Assembly (NCBI RefSeq): GCF_038396615.1
Contig: NZ_CP121689.1
Location: 1,314,001-1,378,000 of the forward strand
From: Thermatribacter velox
Lineage (GTDB): Bacteria; Atribacterota; Atribacteria; Atribacterales; Thermatribacteraceae
Direction: 5' to 3'
DNA: 64,000 nucleotides
The notes below the pieces were generated by a model, which saw only the letters and a list, made by a program, of their open reading frames with translations, ran no database searches and was not told the DNA's origin. How positions within the stretch are numbered: the stretch's first letter is position 1; each line of letters opens with the position of its first letter. The translations under genes were made by a program, and so were the position numbers. Below, piece by piece: positions 47,279 through 56,241 of this stretch.

Positions 47279-48337
47279 TTGAGCGAACGTGATGAAATGA
47301 TTAAACAGGCTATAAGCAATCTGGAGAGAAAATATGGTAAAGGAGTGGTCATGCCTTTTGGCAAGGGTTTGGCAATCAGCGATGTAGAAGTAATTAAAAC
47401 TGGTTCCATTCTGTTAAACATAGCTCTTGGAGTAGGTGGCTTGCCTCGGGGCAGAATAATCGAAATCTTTGGTCCCGAAGCTTCTGGAAAAACAACACTT
47501 GCCCTGCATGCCATAGCTGAGGCGCAAAAAAAGGGAGGCCTTGCAGTTTTTGTGGATGCAGAACATGCTCTGGATCCCACTTATGCTCAGAAAATTGGTG
47601 TGCAGACTGATAAGCTCCTTCTGGCCCAGCCCACTACTGCGGAAGAGGCCATTGATATCGTCGATGCACTTACTCGAAGCGGAGGCATTGACATCATTGT
47701 TCTTGACTCAGTGGCCGCCCTGGTGCCTAAGGCGGAACTCGATGGTGGCATTGATGAAGCAAGCATTGGGCTCCAAGCGCGCATGATGTCCCAGGCTTTG
47801 CGAATTATAACCGGCTACATCAGTAAGACCAAAACGGTGGTGGTTTTTGTTAACCAGTTGCGTGAAAAAATAAGGATGGGTTTTGGATACGGGCCTACCG
47901 AAACCACTCCTGGAGGCAGGGCCCTGAAATTTTACGCCAGCATAAGGATAGATGTTCGTAGAAAAGCTTACATTAATCAGGGCAATGAAACCATTGGTGC
48001 ACAAACGGTGGTAAAAGTTGTTAAGAACAAATTAGCTCCACCTTTCAAATCGGCTGAAATAGACCTCTTTTATGGAGAAGGCATATCCAGAGAATCAGAG
48101 ATATTCGCCTTAGGGGAACGAGCTAAGGTCATCAAAAAATCAGGAAGCTGGTATTCTTTTGAGGATTACCGCTTGGGGCAGGGTAGAGAGAATGCTCGCC
48201 AGTTTTTGAAGGAAAACCCGGAAGTGGCTGAGAAAATCCTGTATCAGTCTTTGAACGAGCTTGGAATTGACCCTCGTATCGCTCTGAATGAAACCGAGGA
48301 TAGCAAAGAAACCGATGAAGTCAAAAAAGAATCCTGA
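47279..48337 (+). CDS. recA: recombinase RecA
   Basis: RecA forms filaments on single-stranded DNA, drives strand exchange and triggers SOS. The 352-residue product has Walker A GPEASGKTT near residue 64, the catalytic-glutamate strand, Walker B IIVLDSVAAL, loop L1/L2 regions including FVNQLREKIRMGFGYGPTETTPGG, and a C-terminal domain ending with an acidic tail. The start is a TTG at 47279 with AAAGAGGTGA upstream. No LexA-type box is visible in the eight-base gap before it, so its regulation lies further upstream or is constitutive. Confidence 0.98.
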   Translation: MSERDEMIKQAISNLERKYGKGVVMPFGKGLAISDVEVIKTGSILLNIALGVGGLPRGRIIEIFGPEASGKTTLALHAIAEAQKKGGLAVFVDAEHALDPTYAQKIGVQTDKLLLAQPTTAEEAIDIVDALTRSGGIDIIVLDSVAALVPKAELDGGIDEASIGLQARMMSQALRIITGYISKTKTVVVFVNQLREKIRMGFGYGPTETTPGGRALKFYASIRIDVRRKAYINQGNETIGAQTVVKVVKNKLAPPFKSAEIDLFYGEGISRESEIFALGERAKVIKKSGSWYSFEDYRLGQGRENARQFLKENPEVAEKILYQSLNELGIDPRIALNETEDSKETDEVKKES

Positions 48338-48782
48338 TCCGCTCAAAAAAAGTTTAATGCTTTTGTCTCGTAAGATGCTCACCGAGAAACAATTGCGAGA
48401 TAAATTGCAAAAGGAAAATCTGGACTGGCAGAAGGTAGAAGAAGCGATTGAAAAGTTAAAAGTGTGGGGCTATCTTGATGACCGGAAATATCTGGAAGAG
48501 TATCTGAGGAGCAAAAGAAGTGCTACTTCCTGGGGGTACTGGAAAATAAGGGAAAAATTAAAGGAAAAAGGATTACCGGAGGAGCTCATTGAGCTATTGC
48601 GAGAGCTCTACCCTCTGGAAGACGAAATCCAGGATGCGAAACGTCTGTTGGAAAACTGGGTGACCACTCCACGTGGAGCTGACCAGGCCCGACTACTAAG
48701 GAAACTGGCAGCTAAAGGATTTAGTCATGAGGCCATTCAAGAAGCCTGGCGACGCTATCAGGAAGATTTGCCACTTCCTTGA
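48315..48782 (+). CDS. recX: regulatory protein RecX
   Basis: RecX limits RecA filament growth. The 155-residue product consists of repeated three-helix units typical of RecX: LSRKMLTEKQLRDKL, VEEAIEKLKVWGYLDDRKYLEEY, GYWKIREKLKEKGLPEE and LLRKLAAKGFSHEAIQEAWRR. The ATG at 48315 lies within the end of recA (23-base overlap) with GAGGA upstream; an in-frame ATG at 48288 lacks a ribosome site. Its immediate position behind recA strengthens the call. Confidence 0.93.
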   Translation: MKSKKNPDPLKKSLMLLSRKMLTEKQLRDKLQKENLDWQKVEEAIEKLKVWGYLDDRKYLEEYLRSKRSATSWGYWKIREKLKEKGLPEELIELLRELYPLEDEIQDAKRLLENWVTTPRGADQARLLRKLAAKGFSHEAIQEAWRRYQEDLPLP

Positions 48783-48807
48783 CTTCAGTTAGCCAGGTCA
48801 TTAGAAT
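48779..48807 (+). promoter_or_regulatory. sigma-70-type promoter for rny
   Basis: TTGACT (48779-48784), a 17-base spacer and TAGAAT (48802-48807). The -35 box overlaps the recX stop codon. Transcription would begin near 48814, about 50 bases before the rny start. Confidence 0.8.
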
Positions 48808-48864
48808 TATTTTCACAACACCTTTCTGCGTACATTGAAAAGTGAATAAGGGGTGAACACAATC

Positions 48865-50394
48865 ATGTTTTTGGCATATATATTGTTAGGAATTGCGGTA
48901 GGAACCATAGCGGGAATATATATTAAAACCTTGCACATCAAAATCCTTGAACAGAAGGCTTCCAGATGCGCACAGGAAATTCTTGAGGCAGCACACAAAG
49001 AAGCAGAAAACATCAAAAAAGAGACTTTACTTGCTGCTAAAGAAGAAATTTTGAGAGAAAAACAATTGCTGGAAGAAGAAATACAACGCAAGCGCCGGGA
49101 ACTCCAGAACTTTGAGAGTCGCCTCTTGCGGAGAGAAGAAAATCTGGAACGCAAAATGGAGCAACTGGAGAAGAAAGAAAACCAGTTAAATGAACTTTTA
49201 ATGGAAACTGAAAAAATCAAGCAGGAGACTGAAAAGCTCAGAGAAAAAGAAATGGAAGAATTACACCGCATTGCCAATCTTTCCTGGGAAGAAGCGCGTC
49301 AGGAAGTGTTAACCAGAGTTGAAAAGACTCTGGAACATGAAGTTGGCTTGAAAATAAAGGAAGCAGAAGAGCAGGCCAGAAAGGAATCAGAAAGAATTGC
49401 GCGAGAGATTGTTACTCAAGCCATTCAACGTTATGCAGCTGATTTTACCGCTGAAAATACTGTTTCTGTGGTAACTCTTCCCAGTGATGAGATGAAAGGC
49501 AGGATTATCGGCAGAGAAGGACGGAACATCCGCACTTTTGAGATGATAACCGGTGTGGATTTGATCATTGATGACACGCCTGAAGCAGTTATTATTTCCT
49601 GTTTTGACCCTATCCGTAGGGAAATTGCCCGGATAGCGTTAGAAAAACTCATTCTGGACGGCAGAATCCATCCAGCCCGGATTGAAGAGCTGGTTGAGAA
49701 GGCAAGAATACAGGTTGAGGAAAAAATGCTTCAGGAAGGAGAACAGGCACTGTTTGATACGGGCATTAAGAACGTACATCCAGAAATAGTGAAACTCCTT
49801 GGCAAGCTGTATTTTCGTACCAGCTATGGACAAAATGTACTGCAGCACTCCAAGGAAGTGGCCCATCTTGCTGCCTTGATGGCGGCTGAACTGGGAGTAA
49901 GGGTTAATATTGCCAAAAGAGCAGGACTTTTACACGATATCGGCAAGGCTCTGGACCACGAAGTTGAAGGTCCCCATGCTTTCATAGGCGCGGACGTGGC
50001 TCGACGCTATGGAGAAAAAGAAGAGATCATTAATGCTATAGAGTCTCACCATGGTGAAGTAGAACCTGGAAGCATTGAAGCAGTGTTGGTGCAGGCCGCA
50101 GATGCCATTTCCGCATCCAGACCTGGTGCAAGACGTGAGAGTCTCGAGGTATATATAAAGAGATTGGAACAACTGGAGAAGATAGCCAGCTCGTTTGAAG
50201 GAGTTGAGAAATCTTACGCCATACAGGCAGGGAGAGAAGTGCGCATTATTGTGAAACCAGAAAAGCTGAACGATGCACAGGCAGCCAAATTAGCTTATGA
50301 AGTGGTGAAGAGAATAGAGAAGGAACTTGAATACCCGGGACAGATTAAGGTTACAGTAATCAGAGAAACTCGAGCTGTAGAATATGCCAAATAA
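48865..50394 (+). CDS. rny: ribonuclease Y
   Basis: RNase Y is the membrane-anchored endonuclease that starts mRNA decay in many Gram-positive and deep-branching bacteria. The product of 509 residues from the ATG at 48865 has one N-terminal membrane segment (about 2-20), a long coiled coil (to about 190), a KH domain with [23 protein letters not shown], and an HD domain with [13 protein letters not shown] prefer this ATG over a GTG at 48853 because the AAGGGGTGA site is 8 bases from it and would overlap the GTG. With PNPase at 38968, NrnA and ThpR, most of an RNA-decay pathway is encoded in this region. Confidence 0.97.
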   Translation: MFLAYILLGIAVGTIAGIYIKTLHIKILEQKASRCAQEILEAAHKEAENIKKETLLAAKEEILREKQLLEEEIQRKRRELQNFESRLLRREENLERKMEQLEKKENQLNELLMETEKIKQETEKLREKEMEELHRIANLSWEEARQEVLTRVEKTLEHEVGLKIKEAEEQARKESERIAREIVTQAIQRYAADFTAENTVSVVTLPSDEMKGRIIGREGRNIRTFEMITGVDLIIDDTPEAVIISCFDPIRREIARIALEKLILDGRIHPARIEELVEKARIQVEEKMLQEGEQALFDTGIKNVHPEIVKLLGKLYFRTSYGQNVLQHSKEVAHLAALMAAELGVRVNIAKRAGLLHDIGKALDHEVEGPHAFIGADVARRYGEKEEIINAIESHHGEVEPGSIEAVLVQAADAISASRPGARRESLEVYIKRLEQLEKIASSFEGVEKSYAIQAGREVRIIVKPEKLNDAQAAKLAYEVVKRIEKELEYPGQIKVTVIRETRAVEYAK

Positions 50395-50406
50395 AGAGGG
50401 ATATCT

Positions 50407-51180
50407 ATGCGTTTTTTAATAATTGGTGACATAATTGGCAAACCCGGGAGGAACATACTACACAAAAAACTTCCTGAAATGAGAGAAGCACTGGCAATTG
50501 ACGCTGTGATAGTCAATGGGGAAAATGCTGCTGGGGGCATGGGGATAACCCCTGAAATTTGTGAGGAAATTCTTGGCTACGGAGTGGAGGTCATTACTTC
50601 TGGCAATCATATATGGGATAAAAAAGAAATTAGCGCTTACATCGACAACCAGGAAAGGCTGCTCAGGCCGCTTAACTACCCCCCGGGAGTTCCTGGAAGA
50701 GGTTCAATTGTTCTCGAAACTCGGGGCATCAAATGGGCAGTTGTTAATTTGAGTGGCAGGGTCTTTATGCCGGCTTTGGATTGTCCTTTTCGCACTGTAA
50801 AGCGCGAAGTAGAGACCCTGCGTCAAATTACAAATATCATTTTGGTGGATTTTCATGCTGAGGCTTCTTCGGAGAAAATAGCTATGGGCTGGTTCCTTGA
50901 TGGTTGGGTTTCCTGCGTGTTTGGTACGCACACCCATGTGGCTACTGCTGATGAGCGCATTTTGCCCAAGGGAACGGGGTATATTACTGATATTGGTATG
51001 ACGGGTTCCAGAGAGTCGGTTATTGGGATAGAGATAGAGCAGGTATTAAGCAGGTTCTTAACTGCTTTACCTACCAAATTTAAAGTTGCTAAGAATGATG
51101 TAGTGTTAAACGGTATCGTGGTGGAAGTAGATGATTCTACCGGAAAAACTACGGAAATTAGTCGTGTATCAGTAAAATGA
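50407..51180 (+). CDS. YmdB family metallophosphoesterase
   Basis: The 257-residue product matches the YmdB/TIGR00282 family of calcineurin-like phosphoesterases, which in Bacillus cleaves 2',3'-cyclic AMP and affects biofilm and sporulation choices. Metal motifs are in order: GDIIGKPGRN, VNGENAAGGMGIT, SGNHIWDKKE, VDFHAEASSEK and GTHTHVATAD. It follows rny by 12 bases with AGAGGGA as ribosome site. The rny-ymdB-spoVS order is conserved in Firmicutes and other deep lineages. Together with NrnA and ThpR it would handle products of RNA breakdown. Confidence 0.93.
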   Translation: MRFLIIGDIIGKPGRNILHKKLPEMREALAIDAVIVNGENAAGGMGITPEICEEILGYGVEVITSGNHIWDKKEISAYIDNQERLLRPLNYPPGVPGRGSIVLETRGIKWAVVNLSGRVFMPALDCPFRTVKREVETLRQITNIILVDFHAEASSEKIAMGWFLDGWVSCVFGTHTHVATADERILPKGTGYITDIGMTGSRESVIGIEIEQVLSRFLTALPTKFKVAKNDVVLNGIVVEVDDSTGKTTEISRVSVK

Positions 51181-51242
51181 CCTACCAGCTTTTGATCAAA
51201 TGGTTAGAAAAATAAAAACTATAACACAGGGGGGAATACAAC

Positions 51243-51509
51243 ATGGATGTCTTAAAAGTCTCTTCCAAATCCAACCCAAATGCAGTAGCAGGCGCTCTGG
51301 CTGGAGCAATACGCGAAAAGGGAATTGCTGAACTCCAAGCCGTCGGTGCTGGTGCAGTAAATCAGGCAATTAAAGCGATTGCCATTGCGCGAGGCTATGT
51401 GGCACCAAGTGGCATTGATTTGGTGTGTATCCCAGCATTTACTGATATTACCATTGATGGAGAGGAAAGAACAGCGATTAAGCTAATAGTCAAACCCCGT
51501 AGCGGTTGA
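51243..51509 (+). CDS. spoVS: stage V sporulation protein S family (SpoVS)
   Basis: The 88-residue product is a close match to SpoVS, an Alba-fold protein: VLKVSSKSNPNAVAGALAGAIREKG at the start, GAGAVNQAIKAIAIARGYVAP in the middle and IDLVCIPAFTDITIDGEERTAIKLIVKPR at the end. SpoVS is needed for normal spore maturation in Bacillus but occurs in many bacteria that do not form spores, so its presence does not show sporulation. The ribosome site AGGGGGGAA is strong. A perfect stem-loop follows the gene. Confidence 0.96.
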   Translation: MDVLKVSSKSNPNAVAGALAGAIREKGIAELQAVGAGAVNQAIKAIAIARGYVAPSGIDLVCIPAFTDITIDGEERTAIKLIVKPRSG

Positions 51510-51531
51510 ATGTAAAATTAGGTAGCCAGAG

Positions 51532-51563
51532 TATGAGCCTGTGCCAGAACGCACAGGCTCATA
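51532..51563 (+). terminator. 13-bp stem-loop after spoVS
   Basis: Arms TATGAGCCTGTGC (51532-51544) and its exact complement (51551-51563) with loop CAGAAC. An A-rich rather than T-rich sequence follows, so it is not a standard intrinsic terminator. It may protect the 3' end of the spoVS mRNA or act with help from other factors. Confidence 0.6.
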
Positions 51564-51612
51564 AGGAATAAAAATCGAGATTGATAGTTATTGTAGCGTT
51601 GGGTGATGTTTT

Positions 51613-52953
51613 TTGAGTTCTCCTCGCTTGTGCTTTAAGGTCATTACTTTTGGTTGTCAGATGAATCAAAGCAGGTCAGAACATATTGAGTATCTCCTAA
51701 AAAAGGCAGGTTTTAAAGCTTGCCTTGAGGGAGAGGAACCGGATATTGTTGTCTTTAACACCTGTGCGGTTAGAGAGCATGCCAAAAACCGGGCAGTGAG
51801 CATTATAGGGCAATTTGCAAGCCAAAAAAGAAAAGACGGATTTCCCATCATCTTGGTCTGTGGTTGCATGAGCCAGATTTACCAGAAAGAGTTGTTGCAT
51901 CATGTTCCCAATATTGACGTGCTTCTGGGCACTCACAACCTGGAAGAAGTTCCTCTCTTGATCCAGAAAAGACTTGAGAAGCAAAAAGATACTCAACCGC
52001 AGCTTGCCTTCTGGTCAAAGCCTGAAGGACAATTTCTGGAAACGGGATATTCTCGAAAGCCAGGAGTATCAGCTTTTTTGCCCATTACCTATGGATGTAA
52101 CAACTTTTGCAGTTATTGTGTGGTTCCTTATGCCACTGGACCTCAACGAAGTAAGCCAATGGAGCTCATTCTTGAAGAGCTCCAAAAAATCTTGGAAGAA
52201 GGCTTCAAGGAAGTGACCTTGCTGGGTCAAAATGTTAACAGTTATGGCGAAGACCTGGGTTTAAAGTGGGGGTTTGAAAAGCTCCTGGAGAATATAGAAA
52301 AGCTGGTTGAGGAGAGGCCCTCCCGGGTCTGGATTCGCTTTATCACCTCTCACCCCAAAGATATGCGGGAAAGTATTGTTGACCTGGTCAAAGAAAGTAA
52401 AGTACTGTGTCCTTATTTTCACCTTCCCATACAAGCGGGATCGAATAAAATACTGGAGCTAATGAACAGGGGATATACTAAGGAACGATATTTGGAAATT
52501 GCTTCCTATATCAGAGATACCATACCTGATGCCAGCATTGGTACTGACATCATCGTTGGGTTTCCGGAAGAAACGGAGGCGGATTTTCAGCAAACTCTGG
52601 AAGTGGTTGAAAAAGTCCAGTTTGAGATTGCGTATACCTTTGCATATTCGCCAAGACCCAAAACTCGAGCTTCGTCAATGGTTGACAGTGTTCCACCCCA
52701 GGAGAAAAAGAGGAGACTTCTTGAACTTAATCAACTGGTGCGCAGAGTGTACCAGAAAAGAGTGGAAAAGCTACGTGGCAAAACGGTTGCCTTACTAATA
52801 GATAAGCAGGAAAAGACTTTCTCCGGTAGAACACCTTCCAACCTTAGAGTGTTTATCGAAAGTAGCGTGAAAAACAGCCTAAAACCCGGAGATATGTTGC
52901 TGGTTAAAATTACTGACATACGCGATGGCAAAATCTTTGCTGAAAAAGCCTGA
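51613..52953 (+). CDS. miaB: tRNA-2-methylthio-N6-dimethylallyladenosine synthase
   Basis: MiaB is a radical-SAM enzyme that adds a methylthio group to isopentenyladenosine 37 of tRNA. The 446-residue product has the N-terminal cysteines ITFGCQMNQSRSE, NTCAVREHA and CGCMSQ, the radical-SAM motif YGCNNFCSYC near residue 162, and a C-terminal TRAM domain. GCQMN and PYATGP distinguish it from the related RimO at 44110. Translation starts at a TTG at 51613 with GGGTGATG upstream. It overlaps miaA by 29 bases, so the two enzymes of the same modification are made together. Confidence 0.96.
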   Translation: MSSPRLCFKVITFGCQMNQSRSEHIEYLLKKAGFKACLEGEEPDIVVFNTCAVREHAKNRAVSIIGQFASQKRKDGFPIILVCGCMSQIYQKELLHHVPNIDVLLGTHNLEEVPLLIQKRLEKQKDTQPQLAFWSKPEGQFLETGYSRKPGVSAFLPITYGCNNFCSYCVVPYATGPQRSKPMELILEELQKILEEGFKEVTLLGQNVNSYGEDLGLKWGFEKLLENIEKLVEERPSRVWIRFITSHPKDMRESIVDLVKESKVLCPYFHLPIQAGSNKILELMNRGYTKERYLEIASYIRDTIPDASIGTDIIVGFPEETEADFQQTLEVVEKVQFEIAYTFAYSPRPKTRASSMVDSVPPQEKKRRLLELNQLVRRVYQKRVEKLRGKTVALLIDKQEKTFSGRTPSNLRVFIESSVKNSLKPGDMLLVKITDIRDGKIFAEKA

Positions 52954-53881
52954 ACAGATACCCTGGATTTGCATTGTAGGGCCCACTGCTTCAGGCAAAA
53001 CGGAGCTTTCTCTTCGCATAGCTGAAAGGCTGGAAAAGATAGAACTTATATATGCTGACTCCATGGCAGTATATAAATACCTGGATGTCGGTACTGCTAA
53101 GCCGGAGCCCGAAGAGAGAGCCAAAGTTGCTCACCATCTGATAGACTTTCTGGAGCCAGACAAAAAGTGGAGTGCTTTTGACTTTCAAAAAAGCGCTTCC
53201 GCCTTGCACAGAGAAATCCTTTCTCGGGGAAGAATCCCCGTTGTGGTTGGAGGAACTCCCTTTTACCTCAGTACGCTTAAAAATGAGGCATCGCTACCTT
53301 ATGTTGCTCCTGATTCGAGAATGCGTATTATCCTGGACCGAATGAGCGCACCCCAGCTTTTTGCTCTTTTGCGAGAAGTCGATCCGCAGCGCGCTCAGAA
53401 AATAGGAAAAACCGATAAAAAGAGGTTAATGCGAGCACTGGAGATATTTATCACTACAGGTAAGGCGCCTTCTTCATTGCTTACAAGGAGAAAGAGTGGC
53501 AACGAGAAGCAATTGGTGATGGTTGGGATTAAACTTGATAAGAACATCGTCAAAAAAAGGATTCGGGAGAGAATTGAAAAGATGTTCTCAAAAGGTTTGG
53601 TAGAAGAAACTCATCGGGTGCTGAGTATGGGTTACCCACCGGAGGCACCAGCCTTGAGCAACTTCACTTACAGACCTGTTGTTGCGCTTCTTCAGGGTAA
53701 AATTAGCACCAGAGAAGCTTTCCAAAAGATTGAAGGAGGCACTCTGTCGCTCTTAAAAAGACAACTAACCTGGTTTCGCAAAGAACCCATTTTATGGTTA
53801 GAAAAAGACGAAGCGTTTGCTTACCTTGTAGAATATCTCAAAAATATCTTACAGGAGGTGGAAAACCTTGAACCACGATGA
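52925..53881 (+). CDS. miaA: tRNA dimethylallyltransferase
   Basis: MiaA attaches a dimethylallyl group to adenosine 37 of tRNAs that read codons starting with U; MiaB then acts on the product. The 318-residue product has the P-loop IVGPTASGKTELSLRIAE near residue 18, the family motif ADSMAVYKYLDVGTAKP, GGTPFYL, RALEIFITTGK and the C-terminal TRRKSG region. The diphosphate donor is made by the isoprenoid pathway, two enzymes of which (Dxr, IspG) are encoded at 57434-60767. The ATG lies inside the end of miaB. No hfq follows it. Confidence 0.95.
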   Translation: MAKSLLKKPEQIPWICIVGPTASGKTELSLRIAERLEKIELIYADSMAVYKYLDVGTAKPEPEERAKVAHHLIDFLEPDKKWSAFDFQKSASALHREILSRGRIPVVVGGTPFYLSTLKNEASLPYVAPDSRMRIILDRMSAPQLFALLREVDPQRAQKIGKTDKKRLMRALEIFITTGKAPSSLLTRRKSGNEKQLVMVGIKLDKNIVKKRIRERIEKMFSKGLVEETHRVLSMGYPPEAPALSNFTYRPVVALLQGKISTREAFQKIEGGTLSLLKRQLTWFRKEPILWLEKDEAFAYLVEYLKNILQEVENLEPR

Positions 53882-54182
53882 TAGGACCAACCAGGAAAAA
53901 CAGGTTCCTCAGGAACCTGGAAAAATAAAAGACCTCGTTTACTATTTCTTAAATCTTCTTTCAGCAAAGGCCTGGCAGTACTTGGGTTTGATAGCACATC
54001 CGGAAACCGGTCAAATCCTGGTAGACCTTGAAGAAGCGAGAAAAGCCATAGACCTTTATTCGGTTATTCTTGGAGAAATCAAGAAGGATCTTTCTCGCGA
54101 GGAAAATCGAGAACTTGAAGCTCATCTTGCGAATTTGCAGTTGAACTTTATTGAGAAAATGAAAGAAATTGCCGAGAGCTGA
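53868..54182 (+). CDS. DUF1844 family protein
   Basis: The 104-residue product matches DUF1844 in its core: KAWQYLGLIAHPETGQILVDLEEARKAIDLYSVILGEIKKDLSREENRELEAHLANLQLNFIEKM, where the family pattern is an alanine-rich helix, a P-x-T-G turn and a charged helical pair. The first 18 residues are polar. The start is a TTG at 53868 with CAGGAGGTGG upstream, overlapping miaA by 14 bases. Function is unknown; I see no catalytic motif. It is the last gene before the convergent hflX. Confidence 0.75.
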   Translation: MNHDDRTNQEKQVPQEPGKIKDLVYYFLNLLSAKAWQYLGLIAHPETGQILVDLEEARKAIDLYSVILGEIKKDLSREENRELEAHLANLQLNFIEKMKEIAES

Positions 54183-54287
54183 CCACAGTGTACTGTATTT
54201 ACCGTAACAGCGTGCTATGCCTTAATAAAAATTTTACATAATATATATTATGGGAACTAAAATGCCGAGCTCACTAACGATGAAAGG
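54183..54287. other. convergent intergenic region with an AT palindrome
   Basis: This 105-base gap separates two converging operons. It holds the perfect 16-base palindrome CATAATATATATTATG at 54237-54252 and AT-rich sequence, but no intrinsic terminator for either strand and no tRNA-like fold. The palindrome could be a protein-binding site or a chance feature. Confidence 0.5.
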
Positions 54288-55574
54288 TCAAACAGCTGCC
54301 TTTTTCTCAATATAATCCTTGCTCTCTCTGCGTACTACACAGTGCATCCTTATCTTTTCCCCGTTTTTCACGCTTTCCACCGATTCTACGTAGCCAAAGC
54401 GATAGATTTCACGCTGTAGTTCCTGTACCTGGGTAGGATAAATCTCAAGAATGAGTTTTACCATTTTTTTGGAGAGCAAAGCTGCAATTTCTCTACGCAG
54501 ATTTTCGATACCGATTTTTTTCTTAGCAGAAACAAAAACGCAGGAAGAAGTCGTTTCCAAAAAATCTCGTTCCAGGTTAGGTATTTGCCCAGAGATTAAA
54601 TCCACTTTGTTAAGAACCAGGATCTTGGGATGATTTCCAACACCGATTTCATTGAGCGTTTGATTGATAACCTGGAAATGCGTCCGGTACTGAGGATCAG
54701 TAATGTCCAAAACTTCAAGGATAAGGTCTGCTTCCTTGATTTCCAAAAGCGTGCTTTTGAAAGCATCTCGAATTGTGGAAGGCATTTCCCTGATAAAACC
54801 CACTGTATCACTAAAAATTACCTTACCGACACCCGGCAAAAAACTCTCCCGCGAAACAGTATCCAGTGTTACAAACATTTGGTCTTTAACGGCAACTGCA
54901 GCATCGGTGATGGTGTTAAGCAGCGTTGATTTTCCTGCGTTAGTGTAACCAACTATGGCAACAACTGGTACTTTGTTTTCATTGCGCAATTTTTTCTGAA
55001 CTTTCCTCTGTTTCTCAAGTTGTTCCAGACGCTGGACAAGAAAAGCGATTTTTCTCTTAATAGCTCTCCGTTCAACCTCTATTTTTTGCTCTCCCGGTCC
55101 CCTGGTGCCGATACCTCCACCGGTTCGGGAAAGGACATGACCTTTGCCGGGTAGCCTGGAGAGCTCAAAGCGTAAGCGAGCTAATTCGACACGTATCTTA
55201 CCTTCGTGGGTTTTAGCTCTCTCGGCAAATATTTCGTGAATAACCTCACTCTTAGTGAGAACTCTCCTTTGCCATTCGTTCTCGAGATTACGTTGCTGGG
55301 AAGGAGTGACTTCAGTGCTGAGGATGACAAATCCAACTTCTGGCAAACTTTCCAATCGTCGCTTGATTTCTTCGACCTTGCCCCGACTTAGATAATAACG
55401 ATAAAAAGGAGTTCTAACCGTACACTCAAAAACCTCAGATACCCAAAAACCGGCGCTTTTGGCTATCTCCTTTATTTCTGCCACCAGCACTTCCTCAGAA
55501 AAAGCACGAGAGGAAGCATCGCGAACCACCACAATCGCGCTTTTGCGTGAGTTGAAGTGTTCATAATCCTTCAT
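54288..55574 (-). CDS. hflX: ribosome-associated GTPase HflX
   Basis: HflX splits stalled 70S ribosomes, especially after heat stress. The 428-residue product has the N-terminal HflX domain (about 1-190) with GGGIGTRGPGEQKIEVERR near its end, then the G domain with P-loop VGYTNAGKSTLLN near residue 215, switch II FSDTVGFIREMP, NKVD and the G5 SAKKK. A short C-terminal domain follows. The ATG is 10 bases downstream of the glycosyltransferase stop and lacks a good nearby ribosome site, so coupling to the upstream gene is possible. Confidence 0.95.
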   Translation of the reverse strand: MKDYEHFNSRKSAIVVVRDASSRAFSEEVLVAEIKEIAKSAGFWVSEVFECTVRTPFYRYYLSRGKVEEIKRRLESLPEVGFVILSTEVTPSQQRNLENEWQRRVLTKSEVIHEIFAERAKTHEGKIRVELARLRFELSRLPGKGHVLSRTGGGIGTRGPGEQKIEVERRAIKRKIAFLVQRLEQLEKQRKVQKKLRNENKVPVVAIVGYTNAGKSTLLNTITDAAVAVKDQMFVTLDTVSRESFLPGVGKVIFSDTVGFIREMPSTIRDAFKSTLLEIKEADLILEVLDITDPQYRTHFQVINQTLNEIGVGNHPKILVLNKVDLISGQIPNLERDFLETTSSCVFVSAKKKIGIENLRREIAALLSKKMVKLILEIYPTQVQELQREIYRFGYVESVESVKNGEKIRMHCVVRRESKDYIEKKAAV

Positions 55575-55584
55575 AGCTTTTTGC

Positions 55585-56223
55585 TTATCGACCCCCTTGA
55601 TAGACGTTTTTAAGTATTTCCCAATACATTTTCATTCGCTCCTTAAAACCTTTGACCAGACCAAACTTCTCCTCTTTCATGACATGGGTAAGCCCCGGCA
55701 AATTTACCAGTTTCACTCTGACGCCATTTCTTCGTATGTAGCGGTTGATGGCTACTTCAACACCAAATCTGGAAACTTCCATGTCAGAAATATTCTGCAG
55801 CAGATCAGCTCTAATCGCTCTCTGCCCGGAGAGGAAGGGCGCTATTTTCTGAGCAAAATCAGTAGCCAGCCTTCCCTTCTCAAAGACACCAATGGTAATA
55901 TCCGCTTCTTCTTTCAAAACTGGTTCAACCAGGTCTTTCACATGGAATTCCTGCAAACCTACCAGGTCTGCATCAAGTAATAAAACAACGTCCGTCCTTA
56001 TATATTCCAGCCCCCGGTAGAGAGCACCACCTTTGCCAATGTTGGAGCTCAGCTCAACCACTTCAGCCCCTTTATTTCTGGCCACTTCCACCGTGCGATC
56101 TGTGGAGCCATCGCTAACCACAACGACTTGCTCCACATAAGGCGAGTTCTTCAGAACATCAAGAATTGGCCCTATAGTTTTCTCTTCGTTATAAGCAGCA
56201 ATTATTGCGGTTACTTTACTCAT
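55585..56223 (-). CDS. family 2 glycosyltransferase
   Basis: The 212-residue protein has the GT2 opening VTAIIAAYNEEKTIGPILDVL, then VVVSDGSTDRTVEVA, NIGKGGALYRGLEYI and the nucleotide-sugar metal motif LLLDADLVGL (DxD type) near residue 85. It has no membrane segment or C-terminal extension, so it is a single catalytic domain, similar in layout to small dolichol-phosphate-mannose or glucosyl-3-phosphoglycerate synthase-like proteins. The acceptor and sugar cannot be told by sequence. GGAGGCG lies upstream. Its place between proS and hflX does not suggest a pathway. Confidence 0.85.
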   Translation of the reverse strand: MSKVTAIIAAYNEEKTIGPILDVLKNSPYVEQVVVVSDGSTDRTVEVARNKGAEVVELSSNIGKGGALYRGLEYIRTDVVLLLDADLVGLQEFHVKDLVEPVLKEEADITIGVFEKGRLATDFAQKIAPFLSGQRAIRADLLQNISDMEVSRFGVEVAINRYIRRNGVRVKLVNLPGLTHVMKEEKFGLVKGFKERMKMYWEILKNVYQGGR

Positions 56224-56241
56224 TAAAAGTTAACGCCTCCA

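Noticed and set aside
54183-54287. tRNA or small RNA gene in the convergent gap
   Set aside because: There is no T-loop sequence, no cloverleaf pairing, and no promoter-terminator pair.
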